Origin: Flaveria trinervia | Lineage: Eukaryota; Streptophyta; Magnoliopsida; Asterales; Asteraceae | Direction: 5' to 3' | NCBI GenBank assembly: GCA_025506515.1 | Contig: CM046453.1 | Span: 30,923,791-30,987,790 of the forward strand | DNA: 64,000 nucleotides | Part shown: positions 34,427-45,590 of the stretch, one piece after another | Layout of the letters: each line of letters begins with the position of its first letter | Numbering within the stretch: position 1 is the stretch's first letter | The notes under the pieces: model-generated | The model's input: the letters and a program-made list of their open reading frames with translations, nothing else | Databases searched by the model: none | What the model was told of the DNA's origin: nothing | Position numbers and translations under genes: made by a program

Positions 34427-37400
34427 TTGCAGGGTTCTTCAACATGCCAAAGTAGCATCTGGTATGTAGACAGTGGGGGATCTATGCACATGACTGGAAA
34501 CAGCTCTTCTTCATGACTACTCTCAAGGAAAGAAGGGGTTTGTCTTTTGGCAATGATGCTAGGGGTTACATCATTGGAAACGGCTTTGTCTCCAATGGAG
34601 AAATAAAGTTTGATGATGTTAATCATGTGGAAAATCTCAAGTACAATCTCTTGAGTGTCAGTCAAATGTGTGATAAAGGCCATGTTGCTCTTTTCACCAG
34701 TCAGAACTGTAGGATTCTGTCATCCAAAGTTCTGCATTTGATTGATAAGGTGTTGGATGATCACACTCTCTGAGAGCCAACAGGACAGGAAGAGTGTATG
34801 CCTTAGATCTTTCCAAGAAAATAGATCTCAGAGGCACATCCTTGCCTATTTTCCAAAGCCTCTCCTCAAGAATCTAAACTATGGCACAGAAGGCTGGGTC
34901 ATGTTAATTTCAAAAACATGAATCAGCTGATTCACAATAGTTTAGTCAGAGGCTTACCAATAAAGGAGTTCCACTGTGATGAAACCTGCACTGCTTGTTT
35001 AAAAGGAAAACAGCACAAAGTCTCATTCCCTCCTATTGAAGAGCCTAAGTCCACTGCCTGCTTGCAATTACTGCATATGGATCTATTTGGTCCTGTGAGA
35101 GTGATGAGCATGGCAAAGAAGAAATACTGTCTGGTAATTGTGGATGATTACTCCAGATTTGTATGGACTTTCTTTCTACATTCAAAGGATGAGGTTGCTC
35201 AGAAGATTATTCACTTTGTGTTGTATGTTGAGAAGCAGTATTCCCTTCCAGTCAAGTGTATAGGAGTGACAATGGAACTGAATTCAGAAACCATACACTT
35301 GATGACTTCTATCTTTCAAAGGGAATCAAAAGGCAGTTTAGCATCCCACGGACTCCAGAACAAAATGGAGTAGTGGAGAGGAAGAACAGGACCCTAATTG
35401 AAGCTGCAAGGTCCATGTGGCTGACTCTGGTTTGCCACTGACCTTTTGGGCTGAAGCTGTTAACACAGCTTGCTATGTGCAGAATAGAGCCTTAGTAAAT
35501 CAGAGGTTGATGAAGACTCCATATGAAGTTCTCCATCACTTGGCTCCTCTAATTTCATTTTTCAAAGCATTGGGTGTCCCTGTTTTATTCTCAACACAAA
35601 GGATCAACTCCAAAAATTTGATCCTAAGGTGGATGCAGGGTATTTTGTGGTTATTCATCTACTTGCAAGGCATACAGAGTCTTCAACTGCAGAACAAAGA
35701 TAGTTGAAGAGACTTTGCATGTGAAGTTTAATGAATCTCCTATGGACAAGATTCCACAAAACCCTGTGGAGTTGTTTGATTTGGACATACTGCAATATGT
35801 TCCTTATCAACCTCCAGCTGTTGCAGATCATGTGGATAAATCATCTTCTGCAGCATGTCTTCCACCTGGTGGTATTGATGATGATGATGATAATATCAAT
35901 ACTCACCTATTCAAGTTTAGTGACCAACTGCCTGTGTCTGCTAAATTTGATGTTCCTGTAGCTTCAGCAGTTCCATCCACAACAAATGCTGATGAGATCT
36001 CTGATTCCTCTACATCTTTTGAGTTACCATCTAATTCTTGGTTTCAAGAGTCTGCATCAACATCTGCTGCTGCTGAAGGTCCTACAAACACTTGCACAGA
36101 TCTCATTGTTTATCAAGAACTGAAGAATCACCCATGTCTCAGATTATTGGTGATATCAATGCTGGAGTTTCAACAAGAAGTCAATTGTCTAACTTCTGCT
36201 TCTATGCTCTTTCATCAGTCAGCTAGAGCCAAAGAACTACCATGTTGCTTTGAGAGACAATGGATGGGTTGAAGCCATGCAGCTTGAGCTACTTCAGTTC
36301 AAGAAACAGCAAGTGTGGGAACTGGTTCCTCTTCCCCCAGGTAAGTGTGCAATAGGCACTAAATGGGTGGTTAGGAATAAAACTGATGAAAATGGGCTTA
36401 TTGTTAAGAACAAGGCTAGACTGGTTGTACAGGGGTTTTCACAAGAAGAAGGTATTGACTATGATGAAACCTTTGCCCCTGTAGCCAGACTAGAGGCAAT
36501 TAGATTGTTTTTAGCCTATGCTGCATTCCACAATCTTAAAGTTTTTCAAATGGATGTCAAAAGTGCCTTTTTATATGGTAAAATAAAGGAAGAAGTTTAT
36601 GTGTGTCAACCACCAGGTTTTGAGGATAATAAACATCCTGAATGGGTGTATAAACTTGATAAGGCTCTTTATGGGTTGAAACAAGCTCCTAGAGCCTGGT
36701 ATGAGACACTTTCCACTTTTCTTCTTAAGAATAATTTCACTAGAGGCTCCATTGATAAAACTTTGTTTATTAAGAAGGTGGATCAGCATAAGCTACTTGT
36801 TCAGATTTATGTTGATGATATCATTTTTGCATCCTCTGATCCCCAGTTGTGTGATGATTTTACAACTTAATGAAAAAGAGGTTTGAAATGAGTGCAATGG
36901 GAGAATTACAGTTCTTTCTAGGCTTGCAAATTAAACAAAAGGCTGATGGAACCTTTATTCATCAGTCAAAATATACAAAAGATCTTTTGAATAAGTTTGA
37001 TTTACAAAACTGTAAGCCCTGTTCTACTCCCATGTGCAAACACACACAACTGGATGCAGATCAGAAAGGTAAAGCTGTGTTGATGAAACACTTTACAGAT
37101 GTATGATTGGGTCCTTGATGTATTTAACAGCTTCTAGACCAGATATTATGTTTGCTACATGTGTTGTGCTAGATTTCAGGCTGCTCCTAAAGAGTCTCAT
37201 TTGATTGCAGTCAAGAGAATCTTTAGATATTTGCAAGGTACACAATCTCTAGGTTTATGGTATTCCACTGGACACTCTTGCAAATTAGTTGCTTTTTCAG
37301 ATAGTGACTATGCAGGGTGCAAGTTAACTAGAAAGTCAACTTCTGGTGGTTGTCAATTCCTAGGCAACTGTTTGATTTCTTGGCAGAGTAAGAAACAAAC

Positions 37401-37682
37401 ATCTGTTGCTACATCAACTGCTGAAGCCGAGTACATTGCTGCTGCAAGTTGCACTCTCAGGTACTCTGGCTTCAGAACCAACTTCTGGATTATGGCATTA
37501 CAGAGACTAAGACTCCATTATTAATGGATAGTGCTTCAGCTCTGTGTATTGTCAAAAATCCAGTCCAGCACTCTAGGACCAACATATAGAGATCAGACAT
37601 CACTTTATTCGGGATTGTTTTGAAAAAGGTCTGATTGATCCAAAACCTTGGTTAAGGCTTGGATGCTGCAGCTATAATAAGT
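34427..37682 (+). pseudogene. pol: Copia pol (PR, INT, RT, RNase H), element E
   Basis: Protease motif WYVDSGGSMHMTGN at about 34460-34500. Pre-integrase finger LWHRRLGHVNFKNMNQLI then CTACLKGKQH (34870-35020). The integrase core keeps its acidic residues: HMDLFGPVRV, YRSDNGTEFRN and NGVVERKNRTLIEAARSM, though a shift near 35265 splits it. RT at 36250-36870 is open with LVPLPPGKCAIGTKWVVRNK, FQMDVKSAFLYGKI and YVDD at 36808-36819. RNase H runs 36870-37682 with STAEAEYIAAASC. Small indels near 35400, 35570, 36865, 37100 and 37450 break it. The catalytic motifs are the best preserved in the window. Confidence 0.87.
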
Positions 37683-38653
37683 GACAACTACTGATGATCT
37701 CAGTAATAAGTACTGGTGATCATTGGTAACCATGTCAATATAAGTACTGATGAGTTCTTTCACCTTAAGTAGTTTTTATAACTACTGAAGGCTAAATGCC
37801 TCACAAGTACTGAAGTACTTTATCTGTCTAAACCACTGAGTAGTTACAACTACTGATGTAGTTACAACTACTGAAATCAGTACAAACAGATAAGTACTGA
37901 CGTCCTATGAAACCCTGAAAACGCAGATGCAAAGTTTGATGAGTAAGTGTGAGGACAGTATGAAACAACTGAAAGGCTATCAATTGACGAAAACTACTGA
38001 GAGAACTTTCTCTCAGTTGTTTCTACAATGCTGTTTCATCCTAAACAACTGATGACAAAACCATGTCTTCAGTAGTTTCACAACTACTGATGACTATACC
38101 AAGTCATAGCTATTTACAACAACTGATGACAAAACCATGTCTTCAGTAGTTTCACAACTACTGATGACTATACCAAAATCAGTTGTTACAACGACTGATG
38201 ACAAAACCATGTCTTCAGTAGTTTCACAACTACTGATGACTAATACCAAGTCATCAGCTGTTTACAACAACTGATGACAAAACCATGTCTTCAGTAGTTC
38301 ACAATACTGATGACTAATACCAAGTCATCAGCTGTTTACAACAACTGATGACAAAACCATGTCTTCAGTAGTTTCACAACTACTGATGACTAATACCAAG
38401 TCTTCAATGTTTACAACAACTGATGACAAAACCATGTCTTCAGTAGTTTCACAACTACTGATGACTAATACCAAGTATCAGTGTTTCACAAATCTGAAGT
38501 CAAAACCATGGTCTTCAGTAGTTTATAACTGTTGATGCCTAAAACCACGACTTCAGCTGTTTCAACGTCTGAAAGGGTAATACCATGTCAACAGTCGTTT
38601 TAAAACTACTGATGACTAACACCAAACCCTCAGTCGTTTTCTAACCCGTACCC
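37683..38653 (+). repeat. Spacer between pol and aORF, element E: 74-bp tandem repeats of CAGTAGTT words
   Basis: First a loose stretch of AACTACTGA and CAGTAGTT words (37683-38040), then about six good and two decayed copies of a 74-bp unit (about 38044-38620). The unit contains CATGTCTTCAGTAGTTTCAC, AACTACTGATGACTAATACC and AAGTCATCAGCTGTTTACAA. Inside each unit CAGTAGTT and AACTACTG are inverted copies of each other and CAGCTG is a palindrome. It ends about 30 bases before the TATA box. Confidence 0.85.
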
Positions 38654-38661
38654 TATAAATA
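38654..38661 (+). promoter_or_regulatory. TATA box upstream of aORF, element E
   Basis: TATAAATA in CCCTATAAATATCCC, 73 bases before the aORF ATG, followed by a pyrimidine-rich leader (CTTCTTCAAACCTAACG). Same place as in A, F and G, but here no leader intron is evident. Confidence 0.6.
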
Positions 38662-38733
38662 TCCCTGACCTAATCCTTCAGAGCCATCTTCTTCAAACCT
38701 AACGTTCATCTCTCCAAAACTTCTCTCTCATTA

Positions 38734-41700
38734 ATGGCGTCCATGCAGCTCAAACCGCGACACAACTGTGTAGCTTACCTCACCAAATCGCCATTCTGGG
38801 CTAAGTTCGATAATGCTATTGATCTTATGGTCCAGTCACCCTACAAAACGGCCTTTCTTCTCAATCCAATCCTTCATGCCGAATCCCTTAACCAGTTTTG
38901 GATGAACGTCACCCTCACCACTGGGGAGAACAACACAGAGTCTCTCGGTCGGTCATCAACAACCACCAAGTGGTCATCACTCCCGATATACTTCGTCAAA
39001 CCCTACACCTGGATGATGCCACTTTTCCTGCTGGATATCCAAAGGGCACAACTGATTTATCCTTTGCCCACCATGGATATCAGGGAAACCTTAGTGCCTC
39101 CACCATACTGAAGAAACATTTCCATGATGCTGAACGTCTCATATTTCACATGGTAATGTTTGTTTGGCTCCTAAGACTTCCTCTTGGGATCAAATGTCTA
39201 CAAGGTGGCAGCAGGTAATGTACTCATCCTTGAGCAACAACCTTTAAATTTTTCAGAAATACTATTTTCAGAGCTCAAGGATATGGCTCAAAAACAAACT
39301 GCTAACCGTTGGATATTATATCCTCGGTTCATAATGGCCATAATTGCAAACCAGCTTCAAGCTGAGGGACTTGTTGGCCTGGGAGTCCCTGCTATGGCTG
39401 TATTGCCTGAAGTATACTCCCGCACAACTCTGACCAATCACTCAAAATGGCTGCCAAGCTGCGCAAACCCACACAGCTGGAACCCACAGCCACCACCTCC
39501 AAATCAAAAGTCCCCACCAAACCCACTAAAAAGAAAACCAAAAAGGCTACTCAGGGAAATGAGTCCCCTGAGGATGCCCCTGCAACACAAACGCAGGCTA
39601 TATCCACTGGTTATAACCCTAGTGGATATAAGGACTCTCCCAGCCACAGCCGCTCAGGATTCCTCTCAAAAGGAGCCTGCAGCAACCACAGAAGGGGTAC
39701 CCACCAATCTGGGATCTTCCTCATGAGGAGATTGCCATTGAAGAGCACCATTCTCCCCAGGTGCACATTGCTTTTACCCCATTTCCCCATGCAACCGCCC
39801 CCCAAAGTCCTACATTACTTGTTGCACAAGTGCTGACTCAGTTGCACTCCTCACCCCCTCCCCAGATACCAATTACTACTGGGAATACTTCTACCATTGA
39901 GGGGGAGGACCAAAGTGCAGCTGAGAACCCACAGCATAGGGGTTACAATGTTCCTTCTCCTAGTGTAGCAATGGAGATTGGACCTTCTGGTGAGGCTGCC
40001 ACTTCTCCTGCTTCAGCATATGATCAGGTTGTAGTTGGTACCATTACTAAGACCTTACCAGAGGCAACTGCTGATGACGGACAAAGTCCTGAGGCAGGAA
40101 GTCCCCAGTTCCAAGACAAAGGGGCACATGCTACAACTGAGCTACACTCGGTGCATGTTCATCCTGATCCTATCAGGAGGTCAGGTGATTCAGTATCTAC
40201 TGATGATGACCTGGGCTTCTTTTACGATGTAATCGCCCAAAACACCATCCTGGAAGAGGATGTGAGCAGACTCAAAGAGCTGCTTGCCAAAACTTCTAAG
40301 GAACAAAGACCATCTGCCTCTACCACCTCACAGATGGCACCTTCATCTGAAGGTCTCTGAGCCACTCCCAACAACTCAGCCACCTGCCTCTGCTTCTGGC
40401 ACTATTTCTCAGAACAGAACCCTCCTGAGCAAATAGTTGCTATCCTTCAAAATTCCCTCCCTCTCATCACACCCATAATCACTGACATAGTGATCAAAGC
40501 CATTGATGAGAGGCTTTCCTCAGTAATAAACCATTGATAGAGGAGGTTGTGGGCAAACAACTTTCTGGCAATCAACCCTTGCAACCAATGCAACCAAAAG
40601 GGGAGATTAAGTCAGTGAAAGCAAAAGAAAGAGGAGTACAGAGGAGAAAGAAAAGGAGAAAGAAACAGAAGGGATAGTAGTGGAAAAGGAGTTGGAGTTG
40701 AATGTGGAGACCGATAAAGAGAAGGAAAAAGAGAAAGCCTTGGATTACTGATAAAAGAGGCTGATGCCGAACACAGCAGATCAATGGACAACATCATTGA
40801 TCAGCTGTTTAGGCAAGGCCATGACACCGATAAACTTGACTCTGAGATTCGACGATTAGAGATTGAAGAAATCCAGAATAGGGGCAAGTTATGAAGTGTT
40901 AGAAAGAGAAAGGCTTGAGATCATGATTAGATTTATTGCAAAATATCTTGGAAGATCAATGATCGAAATCAAAGCTTGGTCCAGGGACAGTATCTTGGCA
41001 ATCACCACCAAGATCTGTTCATCTGAAGCATATACTAAGGGACTTGTTATTGAAGCTTTGAATGAAGCAGGAGCAGGGAGCAGGACTGAGCTAGCCAAAT
41101 ACTCAAAAGCAACACTCACCTCCAAAATGCTAACTCAGCCTGTCAACATTCCCTCTCCAAAACAACCACAACCACATCCCCAAAACCAACTCCCTACCAT
41201 CTAAACCAACAGCCGATGATGCACCTAAGAAGAAGAAGAGAAGGGTGTTGAGGCTAGAAGAAGAAGAAGAGAGGATGATGTGGAAGAAGATAGGCTGCCT
41301 CTGTTTGCAGTCCTAACATTGGCTAAAGACAAACCCATGCCCATCACTCCCACCTCACAGATGGAAGCTGTGAGAGTAAAGATTGAAGAAGAACAGCAGC
41401 AAAAGCTTCATGATGATGAAATGCTGAAAAGCATTGACAAAACTTATGCTGCTTCGTCATCAATATAAGTATGAAGAAAGAAGCTCTGAGGTTGTACACC
41501 CTTGCCAACACATTTCAATATCAGAAGGAAAAGGTGAGAGTATGGCCTGATCCTAGGGTGGCTCACAGGATTGTAAAGAAAGACATTCCTTCGAGATACA
41601 AGGGCCAAGTCAAAAGGATCGTAGATGAAGAGATACAGTGGTCCTTGTAGTATCACCCTGGGAGATTGTAGAAGACTTCAAGAAGGCCTATGAGACTAAA

Positions 41701-41935
41701 CAACCACCCAAAAGATGTTAGAGAACAGAATATTAAAAAGGGGTTAGTCTACAAGAGGCTTGAGAACTTCAAACAAAATGAGCTCAGTCTGTTACTTGAA
41801 GGGACTCATCTGATGAGTTTGCATACAGACAGATTACAACAGTTGAGCTCAAAAATGGTAAACAGGCCAAGTACATCTCAGAGCTGTATGGGCATGAAGG
41901 ATTGTTTGATGGTGAAGCCGAGAACCTGACCATGG
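38734..41935 (+). pseudogene. Extra ORF (aORF), element E
   Basis: ATG at 38734 gives MASMQLKPRHNCVAYLTKSP, matching the position of HN-C-AYL in the F copy. LNQFWMNV parallels the QQAFWEG of F. After two frame changes comes NRWILYPRFIMAIIANQL (about 39300), parallel to the MYPRF block of F. Then a Lys/Pro/Thr-rich part, a Ser/Glu-rich part (39761-40360), further Lys/Glu-rich stretches, and a C-terminal region with AIDARLE-like segments too shifted to follow exactly. The last frame runs GHEGLFDGEAENLTMENL-stop across the join with the 3' LTR. No membrane segment seen. Homology with the family-P aORF is distant but positional. I recall similar Asteraceae ORFs being deposited under a longin-like label; unverified. 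Confidence 0.65.
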
Positions 41936-42867
41936 AAAACCTTTAGTCCCACAGACGTACAACAACATGAAGACCACAACAGGAGACAACAGCTGATTAC
42001 AAAGTCTGAACACAAGTGCTGAAGACAAAGTCTAAAGACACAAGTGCTGAAGACAAGTCTAAAGACCACAAGTGCTGAAGACAAAGTCTGAAGACACAAA
42101 TGCTGAAAGACAAGTCTGAAGACACAGTGCTGAAGACAAAGTCTGAAGACACAAGTGCTGAAGACAAAGTCTGAAGACACAAGTGCTGAAGACAAAGTCT
42201 GAAGACAAGAGTTTGAAGACAAAGTCTGAAGACACAAGTGCTGAAGACAAAGTCTGAAGACACAAGTGCTGAAGACAAAGTCTGAAGACACAAGTGCTGA
42301 AGACAAAGTCTGAAGACACAAGTGCTGAAGACAAAGTCTGAAGACACAAGTGCTGAAGACCAAAGTGTCAGACGTTGTCACAACAGCTGAAGAGGTCTTC
42401 TTCAGTAGTTGTGATGGTTTACCTTTGAGTAGTTTTCTTTGTTTCAGTATTTTTAAAACAACTGAAGAGTATGTTCTTCAGTTGTTATAGTTTCAGTAGT
42501 TTCTTTTCAGTAGTTGTAATAATAGTTAACACTTAGCATTTTTGTAAGAAGATGTCAGCTGTTTGACATCTTCAGTAGTTGTGTTAACTATCAGTAGTTT
42601 GTGATAAATTCTGTTAGATGTCACTATCAAGTGACATCAGCAGACGTCACATCTCTTATATAAGAGGTGTCGACCTAATTGTAATTGTGACATTCCGTTA
42701 CCACGAAAGCGAATATTGAATGAAATATATCTGCAGAATTCTCTCTATCTATAACGTTTTTGTTCTTACATTGAATATCTCTTTGTTCTTGTGAATTGGC
42801 TAATTCATTGTTAGAATTCCGCTGCTATACTCTCTAATCAATCAAACGTAGATCACTGATCCTAACA
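41930..42867 (+). repeat. 3' LTR of element E, 5' end truncated
   Basis: LTR similarity becomes clear at about 41930 (AAAACCTTTAGTCCCACAGA); the expected TGTTGGACC start and PPT are absent and aORF coding runs up to the join. A 28-bp repeat block (about 42000-42365), a promoter block at 42617-42665 and the end GATCCTAACA follow, then TCCAA. Confidence 0.85.
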
Positions 42868-42872
42868 TCCAA

Positions 42873-43043
42873 TTTCATAGAACGTTGCAGATCGACCTAA
42901 TTGATTCTTGACGTTAGATTCAATATGTTATTGTTTCTACGTGCATTCTCACTAGTTGGATCACCAATCAAATAGGATTCCGCACTATGGTTTGGTTTAA
43001 CACGTTAATCAGTTGGTGTTTGGTCAAATACCATATCCTAACA
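42873..43043 (+). repeat. 5' LTR of element F, U5 side
   Basis: Resumes after E and its TCCAA duplication. It holds the family-P U5 block GGATCACCAATCAAATAGGA and ends CATATCCTAACA. Confidence 0.88.
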
Positions 43044-43045
43044 AG

Positions 43046-43057
43046 TGGTACCAGAGC
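43046..43057 (+). promoter_or_regulatory. Primer-binding site, element F
   Basis: TGGTACCAGAGC, one base different from the initiator-Met tRNA complement, two bases after the LTR. Confidence 0.85.
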
Positions 43058-43531
43058 ATCAGGCTCTTGATTACGTGTTGATTCAATCGTTTTGATCAAA
43101 TGTGTTTCTGCATCAAAAATGCAATCTTTTTGTGTCTAACGGAGTCTTGGAAGTTCCTCATCGAAAATTGTAGTTTTTCTGGCATACGGCTATTAGGGTT
43201 TGATAAAATTCGAGTGTTTATGGCCAAAACAAGTGTAACCTACAAATTATCAAACTTCAGCAGATTCAGTCGCACGATTGACTCAATCGCACGACTGAGT
43301 TCATACGCGTCCTTCAACCGCACGGTTGAACTCATTCGTACTCTCATTCGTACGACTGAGATCTTCATTCGGACCGCTCAACCGCATTAGTCTATTCGGA
43401 CGACTGACTCATCCGCATTGGCTTAGTCGCACGATTAACCCATTCGCACTTGTTCAATCGCCCGAATAAGCTTAATCGCATACCTTCATTCGCATCCATC
43501 AGTAGCTTGTTAAATAGTAAAGTGAAGTGAA
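43058..43531 (+). other. gag leader of element F with word array
   Basis: Leader of about 470 bases. The right half (43255-43500) is an array of words such as CAGTCGCACGATTGA and CAATCGCACGACTGA. The equivalent leaders in C and G also carry arrays directly before gag. Confidence 0.75.
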
Positions 43532-43861
43532 ATGGAGGATCATTTTTCAGCATACACAACAAGTAGAGATACACGTATTCAGAATCTACTGCTATTGGAG
43601 AACGAAGTGGGGATTCACAATAAACCACCAAAACTTATTACGTTAGACGACTACCCACAATGGAAGCAACATTTCGAAATCTACTTAAATGGAGTGGATA
43701 CAAATTTGTGGGAGGCAATAGAGTCGGGGTACAGCATGCCAGTTGGAGCTGATGGAGTGAAACTTACTCTAAGTGGCATGTCGGATGCATAGAAGGTAAA
43801 ACACAACACTGAGAAGAAAGTCTACGCCTTGCTTACTCAGTCTATTCCGAAGGATATTTTC
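43532..43861 (+). pseudogene. gag: N-terminal part of gag, element F
   Basis: ATG at 43532 gives MEDHFSAYTTSRDTRIQNLL and continues with LLLENEVGIHNKPPKLITLD and WKQHFEIYLNGVDTNLWEAI to QSIPKDIF, with one stop at about 43790. It is cut at 43861, where the text changes to LTR sequence of G. The rest of gag resumes at 54436 after a gap of several hundred bases compared with the G copy. Confidence 0.85.
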
Positions 43862-44081
43862 CAGACGTACCCTAGCCGTCCAGAAACCTCTCAATTCGTT
43901 CTCCAAGTTCATAGAACACATTAGATCGATTCCCAATCGATTTCTAACGTTAGTTTCAATTCTTGATTGATTCTTCGTGTGTTCTCCCTGATTGGATCGC
44001 CAATCAAATAGGATTCCGCACTATTTGATATGGTTTACACGTTAATCTCTAGGTATTTCGGTCAAATACCAGGTCCTAACA
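43862..44081 (+). repeat. Left LTR of element G (R-U5 only)
   Basis: Starts at TCCAGACGTACCCTAGCC, equal to the LTR at 54216 onward, and ends AGGTCCTAACA. U3 and the TATA box are missing. Confidence 0.85.
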
Positions 44082-44083
44082 AG

Positions 44084-44095
44084 TGGTATCAGAGC
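44084..44095 (+). promoter_or_regulatory. Primer-binding site, element G
   Basis: TGGTATCAGAGC, a perfect initiator-Met tRNA complement. The next base already belongs to inverted aORF sequence. Confidence 0.88.
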
Positions 44096-44587
44096 ATGAA
44101 GGCATTTTGTATTTGATCTGATAGGTCATCGAAACCACCCCTTCTAAACAATGCACTTAAGAATCACATGTGCCAGATATTTGTATTGTGGGCACAGTTG
44201 CTCTAATTTAGCACCCCCGAGTTAATGTCCCCCGCATACTTGATTCGGAGGAAACACCCTCTCACTGTCAAAGGATGTAACTTAGTGGGGTGAGTGGAGT
44301 CATCCCCAAACTCAAGATTCTCTAGATGTCAGTAGTGGTAATGTCGATAGCTTGACCCATAATGGTGCTTCGGATGCTGTATGGCTCACGAGAGCGATCC
44401 ACTGAGGCATTCTCCCAGAATGCCTGATGTAGTGATTTGTAAGGCGTGGACGGTGTAGATATAGCCTTATGTATCCGTGAGCGTTTGAGGAAGGCATAAT
44501 CTCGGAGAACTTGGCCCCGTTCCGAGTTGTGTGGTCCAAATGGGCACATATGTTGTGCTTTGGATTAAGAGACCATCTGTCAGTCAT
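44096..44587 (-). pseudogene. N-terminal domain of aORF, element G
   Basis: ATG at 44587-44585 gives MTDRWSLNPKHNICAHLDHT, parallel to MTSRWTMSTKHNTCAYLDQS in F. A shift after about 30 codons puts the rest in other frames, but blocks equal to the F residues around FAGII, PCTPYRS, FWE and the CFLRAKYAGDIN region can be followed to 44096. The reading stops there at the inversion junction; the C-terminal half is absent. Confidence 0.75.
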
Positions 44588-44592
44588 TTTTC

Positions 44593-45134
44593 CTCAAACA
44601 CAAAACACATGATCATTAGTACATAATACATCAGAATTTAGTTCTAAGTGTAGTGTTTCACTTCCATTCTGATTCATTCATGCGAATGAATCATGCGACT
44701 GGAGTCATTCGGTTGTTCTTAAGTACGACTAAGTTCATTCGGTTGATTGAGACATGCGATTGAGTTCAATCTGCCGACTGAGTCTTCGATTGGTTCAGTC
44801 GGCCGACTGAACTCTTTTGGGTGGTTCATTCGGCCGAATGACCCAATCGCAAGGTTCAATCGTGCGATTGGAGTTCATTCGAACGACGAGTCGCATGCCC
44901 CACTGTTCGATCGCCTGTGGGTCGAATCTTGACCAATTTAAGTCATTTAACAGTGTTTAATGGTCCATTAGCCTCGTCTACTTCTCACTAATAACCTATT
45001 AAAGTTAATTTTAACATTTTGCTTAGTTTACGTAGGTGATTAGGTCATTTCACAGTTCGGTTCTTGATTCAATCGAGTGTCTCTTATGTAGGTCGGTAAT
45101 CTTCTGATTTTGGTAAGATTCAAGAGTAATGTAC
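44593..45134 (-). other. Predicted aORF leader intron, element G (542 bp)
   Basis: Donor TTTTACAG|GTACATTAC at 45134 after the conserved TGACGATT; acceptor TTTGAG| at 44593, six bases before the ATG; TACTAAT as a possible branch site. A word array lies at 44670-44920. The size agrees with A (537) and F (558). Confidence 0.55.
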
Positions 45135-45272
45135 CTGTAAAATCGTCACTCGAATGTAAGAAACTCAACAGCAATGTAAATCAGGATCTGTAGCAATTTT
45201 TGGCAGAGTAACGGGAAGAATGCGATTTGAGTGCGATTTGGTGTGATGAGGAACATGCGATTGACCGAGGCC

Positions 45273-45280
45273 CTTAAATA
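45273..45280 (-). promoter_or_regulatory. Degenerate TATA box upstream of aORF, element G
   Basis: Minus strand CAGTATTTAAGGGCC aligns with CAGTATAAATAGGGC in A. Decayed but in the same place. Confidence 0.45.
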
Positions 45281-45289
45281 CTGAACTTA

Positions 45290-45590
45290 AGTTCAATCGG
45301 CCGACTGGCCTCATTCGCTCAGTTCATTCGGGCGACTGAGTCGCAGTCGTACGATTGGCCTAGTCAATCGCATTCAGTCGGCCGACTGAGTCTCAGTTGG
45401 TCGACTACCTCATTCGGTCTCTTTCATTCGCATCTCCAGTTGACCGACTGAGCCTCAGTCGGTCGACTGCTTCATTCTCCCCCTTCTATTCGGTCGAATG
45501 GATCATTCTCATGCCCATTCGGCCGATTGGGAGCCATTCGCATAGTTGGTCCATAATCATGATTCAATCGTGCGAATGGGTTGCACTTAG
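45290..45590 (-). repeat. Word array before the aORF TATA, element G
   Basis: Contains many copies such as CAGTCGGCCGACTGAG and GTTGGTCGACTACC. It is the richest stretch for the palindromic centres TCGGCCGA and TCGACCGA. The open frame at 45397-45636 is a by-product. Confidence 0.75.

Larger units (their letters stand above)
30284..42867 (+). mobile_element. Element E: family-Q SIRE-like element nested in the F LTR
   Basis: 12,584 bp with ends TGTTGGACC...CCTAACA and target duplication TCCAA on both sides. Order: 5' LTR, PBS, gag, pol, spacer with 74-bp tandem repeats, TATA, aORF, 3' LTR. The last ~495 bp of the two LTRs differ at only a handful of positions by eye, so the insertion is recent relative to C. 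The PPT and start of the 3' LTR are missing. Confidence 0.93.
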
